Below are positions 48,287 to 56,543 of a DNA stretch of 64,000 bases, one piece after another; position 1 is the stretch's first letter, and every line of letters begins with the position of its first letter. The DNA is from Actinophytocola sp963826035 (GTDB lineage: Bacteria > Actinomycetota > Actinomycetes > Mycobacteriales > Pseudonocardiaceae). The notes under the pieces were generated by a model, which did not search any database, had not been told where the DNA came from, and saw only the letters and a list, made by a program, of their open reading frames with translations. The stretch spans positions 620,001 to 684,000 of the forward strand of contig CAWGVZ010000004.1 in assembly GCA_963826035.1 (NCBI GenBank), given 5' to 3'. A program made the translations under genes and the position numbers.

Positions 48287-48553
48287 ATGAGGCATTGGGG
48301 ACGCTCAACGATGCTGTTGGGTGTTCGGGTGTTGGCCGTGCGTGCGGTGGCGTTGGTGCTGCGAAGGACCCCTTCGGGACATGGTCGGTGTCTCGAAGGA
48401 CGCCTTCGAGACGGTGAGCGCCCTGATGGGGTCCTTCAGGACATGGCCGGTGTCCCGAAGGGCCCTTCACGGCACCGAACCGCCGCGACCACCCCAGGCA
48501 GCGCATGAATAAACCAACAGCATCGCTCAACGTCCCGAATGGGGCATTCAGGG
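48281..48553. repeat. 273-bp inverted-repeat element with hairpin-rich interior
   Basis: Arms of 40 bases at 48281-48320 and 48514-48553 are inverted copies (CCCTGAATG...CGATGCTGTTGG) with a few mismatches. The interior carries several short GAAGGAcsCCTTCrrGAC modules that can each fold. It has no gene and fills the whole gap between the GNAT gene and the AlkZ-like pseudogene. Part of the left arm resembles the core of the 57-bp family (ACGCTCAACG). Confidence 0.8.
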
Positions 48554-48569
48554 CAGGCCGGCCGGCCGC

Positions 48570-49785
48570 CTAGAGCCGGACCTCGTGGGTGGTGTCGGGA
48601 GCGGCGAACGCCAGCAGGCGATACGCCTCCGCCACCACCGGCTCGGGGTCACCTTCGAACATGGTCACGTGGACGGTGGTGGTGTCGGGGCCGCGGACCA
48701 GCCGCCGACCACCACCCCGTCCCCCAGGACGGTGGCCGCCACCGCGTCGCCGACACAGATCCGGGCGCGGTGCTCGTCGGACATGACGCGGGTGCGGTCG
48801 TGGTGGGCCAGCGCCAGGTTGTCGAAGTCGGGCAGCAGCCGCGGCGGGGCCGGGGTCTCCGGGTCGGGGCGCGGCCGGCAGGTCGTACAGGGCCACGCCC
48901 GCCTCCGTGCGGAACCGGCACAGGTCCATCGACTCGACCACGTCCCCCAACCGGCTCAGCCCCGACCACTGGTGGAGGTCGCGGACGGTGGCCGGGCCGA
49001 ACGCCGCCAGGTAGCGCCGGATCAACTCCACCGGCGCGGCTTCCACCGGGGACCCGAGCCAGTCGGCCGCCAGCGCGAGCGGGGTGCGGCCGCGGCGGCG
49101 GCGCCACACGCCGTCGGGCGGCGGGTGCACGAGCGGCATCAGGTACTGGGCCGACCAGGAGAGCGCCGAGCCCTCGTGCGCCGGCCAGCGCTCGGCCAGC
49201 AGCCGGCCCAACTCGGGGCGGGTGAGGGTGCGGCCGCTCAGGTGCCGCTCGGTCAGGGTGACCAGCTCGTCGAGCTCGACCCCGGCCGTGCGGCTGCCGA
49301 AGACACTGCGCCGGGCCCGCGCGAGCACGGGAGTCAGCACCGGCCGGAACACGGCTAAGAGGCCGCGCAACGAGGGCGGTGGATGCCCGTCGTGATCGAG
49401 GTGGTTCCTGGCGGTGCCGCGCCGGCTTCGGCGTACTGGACGTACTTCGATGCCGGCGCGGTGCCGCCAGGGGCCGCCTCGGCGCGGCGGGCGCCACCAG
49501 CCCTCGTTGCGCGGCCTCCAAGTCCGCGGCCGTCACCAGGTGCTGGGTGCAGCGCATGAGACACGACCGCACGACCTGCCTGTCGTGCCACAGGTCCACC
49601 AGCTCGGCCGGCCGGAAGTCGGCCAGCCGCGACCACAGCCCGGGGTAGGGCTCGTCGGCGGTCTGCGCGTTGAGCCCCGCGAGCCGGTGCACGGCCTCCA
49701 GCACCGGTAGTTCGTGGCGCCGCAACAACAACTGCCGAGCGAGCGTGGCCCGGTTCAACGCCCGCCGGCTCAAGATCTCAGTCAT
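48570..49785 (-). pseudogene. Disrupted winged-helix AlkZ-like (HTH_42) gene
   Basis: Translation pieces together a winged-helix DNA-glycosylase-like protein: MTEILSRRALNRATLARQLL from 49785, a break at the 160-bp inverted-repeat insert (49359-49518), then GLLAVFRPVLTPVLARARRS to the YDLPAAPRP region, a one-base shift near 48870 to RLLPDFDNLALAHHDRTRV, and another near 48708 back to TTTVHVTMFEGDPEPVVAEA. The family (AlkZ and relatives) unhooks interstrand DNA cross-links. Its start overlaps the stop of the oxidoreductase gene by eight bases, so it was the second gene of that operon. Two compensating indels may be sequencing errors; the insert is not. Confidence 0.82.
49359..49518. repeat. 160-bp inverted-repeat element inserted in the AlkZ-like gene
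   Basis: Perfect 18-bp inverted ends GAGGCCGCGCAACGAGGG (49359-49376) and complement (49501-49518) enclose a second, nearly perfect 20-bp inverted pair (CCTGGCGGTGCCGCGCCGGC and partner). The ends match the gene's own codons (LEAAQRG / LRGLL), so the insert interrupts the first helical domain. It has no coding content. Confidence 0.75.
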
Positions 49786-50770
49786 CCGACAGCTTCACCA
49801 CCACCACGCCGGCGAAGCGGCGGTCCAGCAGGTCCACGATGGCCTGGGGGACCGCCGTGATCCCGCCCCCGATCACCGTCGGCTCGAGCAGGCCATCCCA
49901 CGTGCCCAGCTTTTCGTAGAACTCGTCGAAGTCGCCGTCGGTGATGAATCCCCGCACGGTCAGGTCCTTGAGGATCATCGCTTCCACGTCCAACGTCGGC
50001 GGCGTACCCGACATCAGTCCACACAGGACGATACGGGCCTTCGGAGCCGCCGCCGCGACGGCCGCCTCGAACTGCTCGCCGCCCACGTTGTCGAAGACCA
50101 CGTCGATCCCGTCGGGCGCCAGTTCGGCGAGCCGATCGGCCACCGGCCCGTCGTGGTAGTCGAAGGCCGCGTCGAACCCCAGCTCGTCGACCAGGTAGGA
50201 GACCTTCGCCTTGGTGCCCGTGCTGCCGATCACCCTGGCGGCACCGCGCCGGCGCGCGATCCGGCCGGCCAGCGCACCGACGCCGGCCGTCGCGCCGGCC
50301 ACGAACACCGTGTCCCCCGGGCCGACGCCGGCGATCGTGACCATGCCCCGCCACGCGGTCATGCCCTGCGCACGGCTCAGGTGGTGCGCCGGGCTGGGCA
50401 GCGCGTCCCGGTCCAGCCTCGAGACCTCGCCCGCGGCGCACAGCGCGTACTCCCGGAAACCGGCGTTGTGGAAGACAAGGTCACCGACGGCCACGTCGGC
50501 CGCGGCGGACCGGAGCACCGTCCCGACGGTGGGCGACCACGGCGCCGCACCGAGCGCGAAGGTCGGCATCGGCAGGTCGGGGTTCGGCTCGATCGAGGCC
50601 AACTCCTTCCAGACGACCGACAGCAGCATCCACTCGTTGCGCACCAGCACCTGCCCGTCGGCCGGCTCGGGCACCGGGACCTCCACCAGCTCGAACTGGT
50701 CGACCGTCACCTCCCCCGTCGACCTGGACACCAGCCGCTGCTCCCTGCCGTACGTGCGCGCTTCAGACAT
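49778..50770 (-). CDS. Zinc-independent NADP-dependent MDR oxidoreductase
   Basis: A 330-residue medium-chain dehydrogenase/reductase of the leukotriene B4 dehydrogenase / curcumin reductase type. The Rossmann motif AGATAGVGALAG, the GMTAWRGM segment, IVLCGLMSGT and the C-terminal GGGITAVPQAIVDLLDRRFAG pattern are present; zinc ligands are absent. It reduces activated double bonds using NADPH. The start ATG 50770 is divergent from the esterase operon (97-base gap). Its stop overlaps the start of the AlkZ-like pseudogene. Confidence 0.88.
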   Translation of the reverse strand: MSEARTYGREQRLVSRSTGEVTVDQFELVEVPVPEPADGQVLVRNEWMLLSVVWKELASIEPNPDLPMPTFALGAAPWSPTVGTVLRSAAADVAVGDLVFHNAGFREYALCAAGEVSRLDRDALPSPAHHLSRAQGMTAWRGMVTIAGVGPGDTVFVAGATAGVGALAGRIARRRGAARVIGSTGTKAKVSYLVDELGFDAAFDYHDGPVADRLAELAPDGIDVVFDNVGGEQFEAAVAAAAPKARIVLCGLMSGTPPTLDVEAMILKDLTVRGFITDGDFDEFYEKLGTWDGLLEPTVIGGGITAVPQAIVDLLDRRFAGVVVVKLSDD

Positions 50771-50866
50771 ACGGCGACCGTAGCCAGCGTTGCGGTCAGC
50801 TCCTGTCCGCAAGCGCGGCTTGACGTACCCGGGCCGCGGTGACTGGAATGGGACGGTGAACGCCAC

Positions 50867-51892
50867 GTGACGGTATCGACGGAACCCCAGGTCAGCGCCG
50901 ACTCGGTGATCTTCCGGCTGCCGGACGAGGCGTCGGCGCTCACCGGCGTGCGGCTGCTGCCGGCGCTGTCGCTCCCGGACGCCGGCCTGGACTTCGACCA
51001 TGTCGACAGCACCTGGCAGCTGCGACTGCCCCGGCCGCCGGCGTGGCGGATCGAGTACAAGTTCCAGCTGCGGCACCCGTCCGGGGACGTGGAGGAGATC
51101 TGCGATCCGGCCAACCCACGGCGCTCGCCCGGCGCGTTCGGCGACAAGTCGGTGGTCGAGTTCCCCGACTACGCGCCGCCCGCGTGGCTCTCCGGCGACC
51201 GGGTGGCCGGCGAACTGCTGGACGTCGCGCCGGGCGTCACGCTGTGGACTCCCGCCCCGCTCGGAGAGCCGCTGCCGTTACTAGTGGCACACGACGGTCC
51301 CGAGTACGACCGGCTGGCCGGGCTCACCGGCTACTCGGCCGCGCTCATCCACGCCGGCCGCCTGGCCGCACACCGGGTGGCGCTGCTCCAGCCGGGCGAC
51401 CGGGACGCAGAATACTCGGCCAACCCCCGGCACTCGGCGCGGCTGCACGGCCAGGTGCTGCCCGCCCTGCGAGACGCGGCGGCCGTCCACGGCCCGGTGG
51501 TAGCCATGGGCGCGAGCCTCGGCGGCCTGGCCATGCTGGCCGCGCAACGGCGCTACCCGGACCTGTTCGGCGGGCTGTTCCTCCAGTCCGCGTCCTTTCT
51601 CGACAGTCGACTCGACCCGCAGGAGAAGGGCAGGTTCAGCCGGTTCGCGCAGGTCAGCCGATATGTGGCGGCCGTACGACGGACCACGCCCGCGCGGACC
51701 GTGCCGACCGTGCTCACCTGTGGGACGGCCGAGGAGAACCTGGCGAACAACCGCAAGATGGCTGCCGCACTCGTCGATCAGGGCTATCCGGCGCGGCTGG
51801 TGGCGGTGCCGGACGCGCACAACTACACCGGCTGGCGCGACGCGTTCGACCCAGCATTGACCGAGCTGCTGGCCGCGGTCTGGGATGCGTGA
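50867..51892 (+). CDS. Enterochelin-esterase-like hydrolase with N-terminal domain
   Basis: A 341-residue protein. The first 110 residues are a beta-sandwich resembling the Fes N-terminal/CBM48-like domain (FRLPDEASALTGVRL, WRIEYKFQLRHPSG). The rest is an alpha/beta hydrolase of the esterase D group with nucleophile elbow GASLGG and a C-terminal acid/His region (VPDAHNYTGWRDA). There is no signal peptide, so it acts in the cytoplasm. The stop overlaps the next gene's ATG (TGATG). It begins a three-gene operon with a second esterase and an ATP-grasp enzyme. The GTG start lacks a strong ribosome-binding site. Confidence 0.82.
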   Translation: MTVSTEPQVSADSVIFRLPDEASALTGVRLLPALSLPDAGLDFDHVDSTWQLRLPRPPAWRIEYKFQLRHPSGDVEEICDPANPRRSPGAFGDKSVVEFPDYAPPAWLSGDRVAGELLDVAPGVTLWTPAPLGEPLPLLVAHDGPEYDRLAGLTGYSAALIHAGRLAAHRVALLQPGDRDAEYSANPRHSARLHGQVLPALRDAAAVHGPVVAMGASLGGLAMLAAQRRYPDLFGGLFLQSASFLDSRLDPQEKGRFSRFAQVSRYVAAVRRTTPARTVPTVLTCGTAEENLANNRKMAAALVDQGYPARLVAVPDAHNYTGWRDAFDPALTELLAAVWDA

Positions 51893-52617
51893 TGCGACGG
51901 GACCAGTTCGAGTTGGGTGGCGGCACGGTGATCGCGTACGGCCATTTCGGCCGGCCGTTCCTGGTCTTCCCGTCCGAGCAGGGCCGGGCGTGGGACTTCG
52001 AGAGCAACGGCATGATCGACGCGGTGGCGCCGCTACTGGAGGACGGGCGGCTGAAGCTGTACTGCGTCGACTCACACGACGCCGAGTCGTGGTCCAACCG
52101 GTCGGCGCCACTGGAACACCGAGCGCATCAGCACGGCGTGTACGAGTCGTGGATCCTCGACAACGTGGTGCCGGCTATCCACGCCGACTGCGGCGGCGCC
52201 ACCGAGATCGCCACACTCGGCGCCTCACTCGGCGCGTTCCACGCGGTGCTGTTCGCGCTGCGGCGAGCGGACCTGTTTCCGTTGGCCATCGGCATGTCCG
52301 GCAACTACGACCCGTCCACCTGGCACGGTTGGGGCGAACGCGGGGACGCCGCGTACTTCACCAACCCGTTCGACTTCGTGCCCAATGTGAACGGCGACCA
52401 CCTCGACTGGCTGCGGGAGCGCCTGTCCGTACTCCTGGTCGTCGGCCAGGGCCAGTGGGAGGACACCACCGGCTCGCTGGGTTCGACCCGAGCGTTCGCG
52501 GATGTGTTGCACAGCAAGGGTTTGCGTTGCGAGCTGGACGTGTGGGGCCACGACGTGCCGCACGACTGGCCGTCCTGGCGGGCACAGCTCACCCACCACC
52601 TACCAAGGTTCTGTTGA
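51892..52617 (+). CDS. Esterase D-like alpha/beta hydrolase
   Basis: A 241-residue single-domain hydrolase. The elbow is TLGASLGAFHAV, the catalytic His is probably in GHDVPHDWPSW, and the N-terminal LVFPSEQGRAWDFES forms the oxyanion region. It shares the fold of the preceding gene's C-terminal domain but lacks its N-terminal sandwich. The ATG overlaps the upstream stop by one base, and the next gene starts 10 bases downstream after a strong GAGGAGG. Two different cytosolic esterases and an ATP-grasp ligase in one operon imply opposing or sequential chemistry on one carboxylate substrate; that is inference. Confidence 0.85.
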   Translation: MRRDQFELGGGTVIAYGHFGRPFLVFPSEQGRAWDFESNGMIDAVAPLLEDGRLKLYCVDSHDAESWSNRSAPLEHRAHQHGVYESWILDNVVPAIHADCGGATEIATLGASLGAFHAVLFALRRADLFPLAIGMSGNYDPSTWHGWGERGDAAYFTNPFDFVPNVNGDHLDWLRERLSVLLVVGQGQWEDTTGSLGSTRAFADVLHSKGLRCELDVWGHDVPHDWPSWRAQLTHHLPRFC

Positions 52618-52627
52618 GGAGGATTTC

Positions 52628-53860
52628 GTGGCCGACCGCACCGAACACCTGCTTGGTCTGCTGTTGGGAACCGAGGAGGACTGGCCGCGCGCGTTCGAGG
52701 AACTGGTGCGCGGACTGGGTCCGGTCACCGCGAACGGTGTAGAGCACACGCTGAGCACCGAACGAATCACCATCGAGCCGTTCGATCTGCGCGCGAAACC
52801 ACGCTACGACTTGGTGATCGACCGGCTGGCGTACTGGTACTACGTGCCGCGCGAGTGGTTGAAGAAGATCTCGCTCATGGACGACGTGTACTTGTTGAAC
52901 AGCCCGTTCACGTTCCAGTCGATGGAGAAGCACGCCGCCTACTGCGCCATGATCCGGCTGGGGTTGAAGGTCCCGACCACGTGGCTGGTCCCGTACAAGA
53001 ACCCGGTGGACAACGCGCGCTACGCCTACACGGCAGCGAAGTACAACCAGCCGTTCGATCTGGACGAGGTCGCTTCGCAGGTCGGCTATCCCTTGTACAT
53101 GAAGCCGTACGACGGCGGGGCCTGGCGCGGGGTGTCCCGGATCCGCGATGCCGCCACGCTGCACCAGGCCTACGACGAGTCCGGCGAGATGCTCATGCAC
53201 CTGCAGGCGTCGGTCGAGGGTTTCGACGTGTTCGCCAGGTCGCTCACCATCGGCCCGGACAGCATGGTGATGCGTTTCCAGCCGGACGAGCCGATGCACA
53301 ACCGGTACGCCGTCGATCACTCGTTCCTGTCACCGTCGGTCGGGGCCGAGGTACTGACGATCTCCCGGTTGATCAACGCGTTCTTCCGGTGGGAGTTCAA
53401 CTCGTGCGAGAGCCTGGTCATCGACTCGGCGGTCCATCCGATCGACTACGCGAACGCGTGTCCGGACATCTCCATCACGTCCCTGCACTATTATTTTCCA
53501 TGGGCAATTTCCACGTTGCTCAAGTGGTCGATCTTCTGCGCGGTCTCCGGCCGGCGGCCCCGACTGGACCTCGACTCGTCGCGCTATTTCGAGGTCGCGG
53601 ACTCCGACCGGTCGTACTCCGAAAAGCTCGACGCGTACCGGGAACTGGCCGACTCCTATTTCGAAACCGAGCGCTATCAGGAGTTCTGCGCCACGTCGTT
53701 GTCCGGGGTGGACGCACTGGTCCGGGACTGGGTCGCGTCCCCCGCGTTCGACGAGCTGCTGGTCGACACCGTGCGGTCCACGTACCCGGCGGCCGAGCAT
53801 GACCGGTTCGTGGCACATTTTCGCGGGTTACTCGGACTGTGGGTGTCGGACAACGCCTGA
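52628..53860 (+). CDS. ATP-grasp superfamily ligase
   Basis: A 410-residue ATP-grasp enzyme. The ATP-binding lysine is in YPLYMKPYDGGAWRGVS (about residue 159), and the C-terminal metal-binding residues are in RWEFNSCESLVID and PIDYANACPD. ATP-grasp enzymes join a carboxylate to an amine, thiol or alcohol through an acyl phosphate. The partners are unknown; it is not recognisable as D-Ala ligase, RimK or glutathione synthetase. GAGGAGG five bases upstream sets the GTG start. Third gene of the esterase operon. A/T-rich DNA follows the stop. Confidence 0.87.
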   Translation: MADRTEHLLGLLLGTEEDWPRAFEELVRGLGPVTANGVEHTLSTERITIEPFDLRAKPRYDLVIDRLAYWYYVPREWLKKISLMDDVYLLNSPFTFQSMEKHAAYCAMIRLGLKVPTTWLVPYKNPVDNARYAYTAAKYNQPFDLDEVASQVGYPLYMKPYDGGAWRGVSRIRDAATLHQAYDESGEMLMHLQASVEGFDVFARSLTIGPDSMVMRFQPDEPMHNRYAVDHSFLSPSVGAEVLTISRLINAFFRWEFNSCESLVIDSAVHPIDYANACPDISITSLHYYFPWAISTLLKWSIFCAVSGRRPRLDLDSSRYFEVADSDRSYSEKLDAYRELADSYFETERYQEFCATSLSGVDALVRDWVASPAFDELLVDTVRSTYPAAEHDRFVAHFRGLLGLWVSDNA

Positions 53861-53986
53861 TCTGGGATTATATCGGAAATATACTCGGGGTTGAGATGCT
53901 GCGGTCGGCCGGTGCACTCTCGTTCGCGCCCGGCCCCAGGCTGAGGGCGTGGGCGCTCCTCCACCCGCTGCCCGCGCCCTCAGTGT

Positions 53987-54200
53987 CTATTCGCGTTGGT
54001 GAAGCAGGTTGCGTTGTGGGGTTTGGTGTGGGTCGATCCACTTTGGTGGGATGAATTCGGGCAGTCCGTTGTTGGTCCAGTCCGAATGGTGGATGCGAGC
54101 GAGTAGGCCCGGTCGGGGTCACTGTCTCGGCGACCATGCCGGCTTGGGCGACCAGCCGGGAGGCCCGGCGTGGGGTGATCCGCACCAGATCCGCTATCAA
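53987..54200 (-). pseudogene. Remnant of a DUF222/HNH endonuclease (13E12-repeat family) gene
   Basis: One minus-strand frame reads LIADLVRITPRRASRLVAQA, the start of the DUF222 region of these proteins. In another frame the DNA encodes WTNNGLPEFIPPKWIDP and RNLLHQRE with a stop at 53987, the standard C-terminus after the HNH domain. Everything between (several hundred codons including the HNH motif) is missing. Such genes are multicopy and often decay. The rest of 53861-54373 holds no other gene I can support. Confidence 0.65.
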
Positions 54201-54232
54201 CTAGATCAACTCGGCAATTCGGCCGGGCTTGG

Positions 54233-54257
54233 TGCACCGAACGACGCGTTCGGTGCA
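54233..54257. repeat. TGCACCGAACG hairpin
   Basis: TGCACCGAACG-ACG-CGTTCGGTGCA is a perfect inverted repeat with 11-base arms. The same TGCACCGAA/TTCGGTGCA sequence recurs inside the 275-bp element at 59392-59666, so it belongs to a dispersed intergenic repeat family. Confidence 0.6.
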
Positions 54258-54373
54258 TCGAGGCGCGTTCGAGCTGCATCGTCGCAGGTCGCGCTCGGAT
54301 CTAGCCCTGTAGTACTAGAGCGCTGCTGAACTCCGATCGACCGACAGCCCTACCGCAACTACCGTCAACAAGC

Positions 54374-54916
54374 ATGGCACACATCGCACTGGGCGTGGAC
54401 GAGACAGAGTTCCCCGGCATCAACGGCCCCATGAAGTTCCGGCCAGAAACCGCCAAACCCCTCTCCGAACTGGCCGAAGTGCTACTCCGTGCCCCGCACT
54501 CACTGCCCGCAGGCGAACGAGAACTGATCGCCGCCTACGTATCCGGCCTCAACGAGTGCACATTCTGCCGCGAGTCGCACTCCGCGTTCGCCGCCGTACA
54601 ACTCGACGACGGGATGCCACTGGTCGACCAAGTGCGCGCCAACCTGGAGACCGCACCAGTCTCCGCCAAACTCCGGGCGCTACTACGGATCGCCGGGACC
54701 GTGCAGGACAGTGGCCGCAAGGTCACCCCCGAACTGATAGAAGCGGCACGGAACCAAGGAGCCACCGACCTCGAGATCCACGACACCGTCCTGATCGCCG
54801 CCGCGTTCTGCATGTACAACCGCTACGTGGACGGGCTGGGCACGCTCGCGCCCGACGACCCCGCGCGCTACCTCGGCGCCGCCGAGCGGATCGTGACCCG
54901 GGGCTATCTCGGCTGA
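54374..54916 (+). CDS. AhpD-like (carboxymuconolactone decarboxylase family) peroxidase-related protein
   Basis: A 180-residue protein with the AhpD-fold redox motif ECTFCRESH (Cys62, Cys65, His69), the signature of alkylhydroperoxidase-like enzymes. Members of this 'peroxidase-related' subgroup reduce peroxides or act on unknown small molecules. Start ATG 54374. Its end is one base from the convergent LLM oxidoreductase end, without a hairpin between them. The upstream region carries repeats rather than a clear promoter. Confidence 0.88.
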   Translation: MAHIALGVDETEFPGINGPMKFRPETAKPLSELAEVLLRAPHSLPAGERELIAAYVSGLNECTFCRESHSAFAAVQLDDGMPLVDQVRANLETAPVSAKLRALLRIAGTVQDSGRKVTPELIEAARNQGATDLEIHDTVLIAAAFCMYNRYVDGLGTLAPDDPARYLGAAERIVTRGYLG

Positions 54917-54917
54917 G

Positions 54918-55820
54918 TCAGCGCAACACCGCCTCGGCGATCAGGTCGCAGTGGCGCAGGAACTCGTCCTCGGTCTCCGCATGTGGCCCCACGCTGATCC
55001 GGTCCGCACCCGCCGCCGCGTAGGCGGCGAAGTGGTCGGCGATCGCCGACGGGCCGGCACCCGGCATCAGGGCCCGTTCGGCCTCTGCCTCCGGAAGACC
55101 GTGCAGGTCGACGATCTGGCGCACGAACTCCGCCCGCTGCTGGTCCACCGCCGAACCCGAGCCGACGAACATGTGCCCGCCCACCGTCACGCTCAGTGGA
55201 CGCGAACCAGCCGCCCGCAACACCGGCACCCGAGTGGCCAGCAGCTCCGGGCTGATCAGCGACGGCAGCCACCCGTCACCGTGGGCCACCGCGCGCCGGA
55301 TCGCCACGTCGGAGTTGCCGCCGATCAGCACCGGCGGCATGGCGGCCGCCGGCCGCTGCGTCAGCTCCACACCGTCCACAGTGGTCGGTTCACCGGTCAC
55401 CAGGCCCGGCAGCAACCGCAGCGCTTCATCGGTGCGGCGCCCGCGCTCACGGCCGGGCACGCCGAGTGCCCGCCAGAACGGCGTGTCCGGGAAGCCGCCG
55501 GAACCGACGCCGAGCAGCACCCGGTCGCCCGACAGGTGCTGCAGCGCGGCCAGTTGCGCGGCCAGTAGCGGCACCTGCCGCAACGGCAGCACGAGCGTGC
55601 CGAAGCCCAGCCCGATCCGCTCGGTCGCGCCGGCCAGCACGGCGAGCGTGGTCACCGCCTCCAGCGACGGCACGCTCCCGTCGCCGGTCTGCAGGTCGGC
55701 AACCCACACCGATTCGAAGCCGAGCTGCTCCACGTGGCGCGCGATCCGCACCACGTTCATCGGCTCGGCACCCGGCGCGGGCATGGTCGGAAGCGAGATC
55801 GCTATCTTCAACGCAGCCAT
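54918..55820 (-). CDS. LLM class flavin-dependent oxidoreductase
   Basis: A 300-residue luciferase-like TIM barrel: N-terminal strand MAALKIAISLPTMPAPG, ESVWVADLQTGDG, RIGLGFGTLVLPLRQ and GVGSGGFPDTPFW, then VLIGGNSDVAIRRAVAHGDGW. F420- or FMNH2-dependent oxidation or reduction is the family role, with F420 most likely in this lineage. ATG 55820 is preferred over 55835 because it starts the first strand. Convergent with the AhpD-like gene. Confidence 0.88.
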   Translation of the reverse strand: MAALKIAISLPTMPAPGAEPMNVVRIARHVEQLGFESVWVADLQTGDGSVPSLEAVTTLAVLAGATERIGLGFGTLVLPLRQVPLLAAQLAALQHLSGDRVLLGVGSGGFPDTPFWRALGVPGRERGRRTDEALRLLPGLVTGEPTTVDGVELTQRPAAAMPPVLIGGNSDVAIRRAVAHGDGWLPSLISPELLATRVPVLRAAGSRPLSVTVGGHMFVGSGSAVDQQRAEFVRQIVDLHGLPEAEAERALMPGAGPSAIADHFAAYAAAGADRISVGPHAETEDEFLRHCDLIAEAVLR

Positions 55821-55906
55821 GCGCCCCAGTCTCATACCTCCACATAACTAGAGGTCAAAGCACCCGTCGGATTGCCGGCACCGGTCCGGTGGCGGACGAT
55901 GAGCCC

Positions 55907-56449
55907 ATGTTGGAGCTCCTGAGCCGGCGCTGGTGGCTGATCGTGCTGCGCGGCGTCGTCGCTGTCGTGTTCGGCCTGCTGGCGATCGCCTGGCCGGAGA
56001 TCACCGTGTTGGCGCTCGCCCTGCTGTGGGGTGTCTACGTGCTCGCCGACGGCGTCTCGGCCGCGATGATCGGCTTCGCCGGCACCGGCCAGGATCGGCT
56101 GCTCCACCTGGGCATCGGCGCGCTCGGGGTTCTCACGGGCGTGCTCGCCCTGGTGTGGCCCGGCATCACCGCACTCGTGCTGCTGGTGGTCATCGCCGTG
56201 TGGGCGATCATCGCCGGGGTCATGCAGATCGCCGCGGCCGTCCGGCTGCGGAAGGTCATCCGGCGCGAGTGGTTCCTCGCCGTGTCGGGGGCGGTGTCGC
56301 TGGTACTCGGGCTGCTGCTGATCGTCCAGCCGGCCGAAGGCGCCATCGCGCTGGTCGTCGCGATCGCCACGTTCGTGATCGCCTGGGGAATCGTACTGAT
56401 GGTCCTCGGTTTCCGGCTGCGTGCGCTGGGCGCCCGAACGCCAGCCTGA
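55907..56449 (+). CDS. HdeD-like membrane protein (DUF308)
   Basis: A 180-residue protein with six transmembrane helices arranged as three DUF308 hairpins (LLAIAWPEITVLALALLWG, LALVWPGITALVLLVVIAVW and VLGLLLIVQPAEGAIALVVA). The internally repeated 'WP-I-T' and 'P-x-x' motifs are typical of HdeD/acid-resistance-related proteins. Biochemical role is unknown. ATG 55907 has only GATGAG upstream. It is divergent from the LLM gene and 94 bases upstream of the AfsR-like gene. Confidence 0.87.
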   Translation: MLELLSRRWWLIVLRGVVAVVFGLLAIAWPEITVLALALLWGVYVLADGVSAAMIGFAGTGQDRLLHLGIGALGVLTGVLALVWPGITALVLLVVIAVWAIIAGVMQIAAAVRLRKVIRREWFLAVSGAVSLVLGLLLIVQPAEGAIALVVAIATFVIAWGIVLMVLGFRLRALGARTPA

Positions 56450-56543
56450 ACCCGCAGTTTTCCGGCACCTGTCGCGCCATCACCACCACGACCGTGCGAC
56501 ATCCCCGCTACAGTGCGTGAGGAGTCACGCGCTGGGGGCGGAC

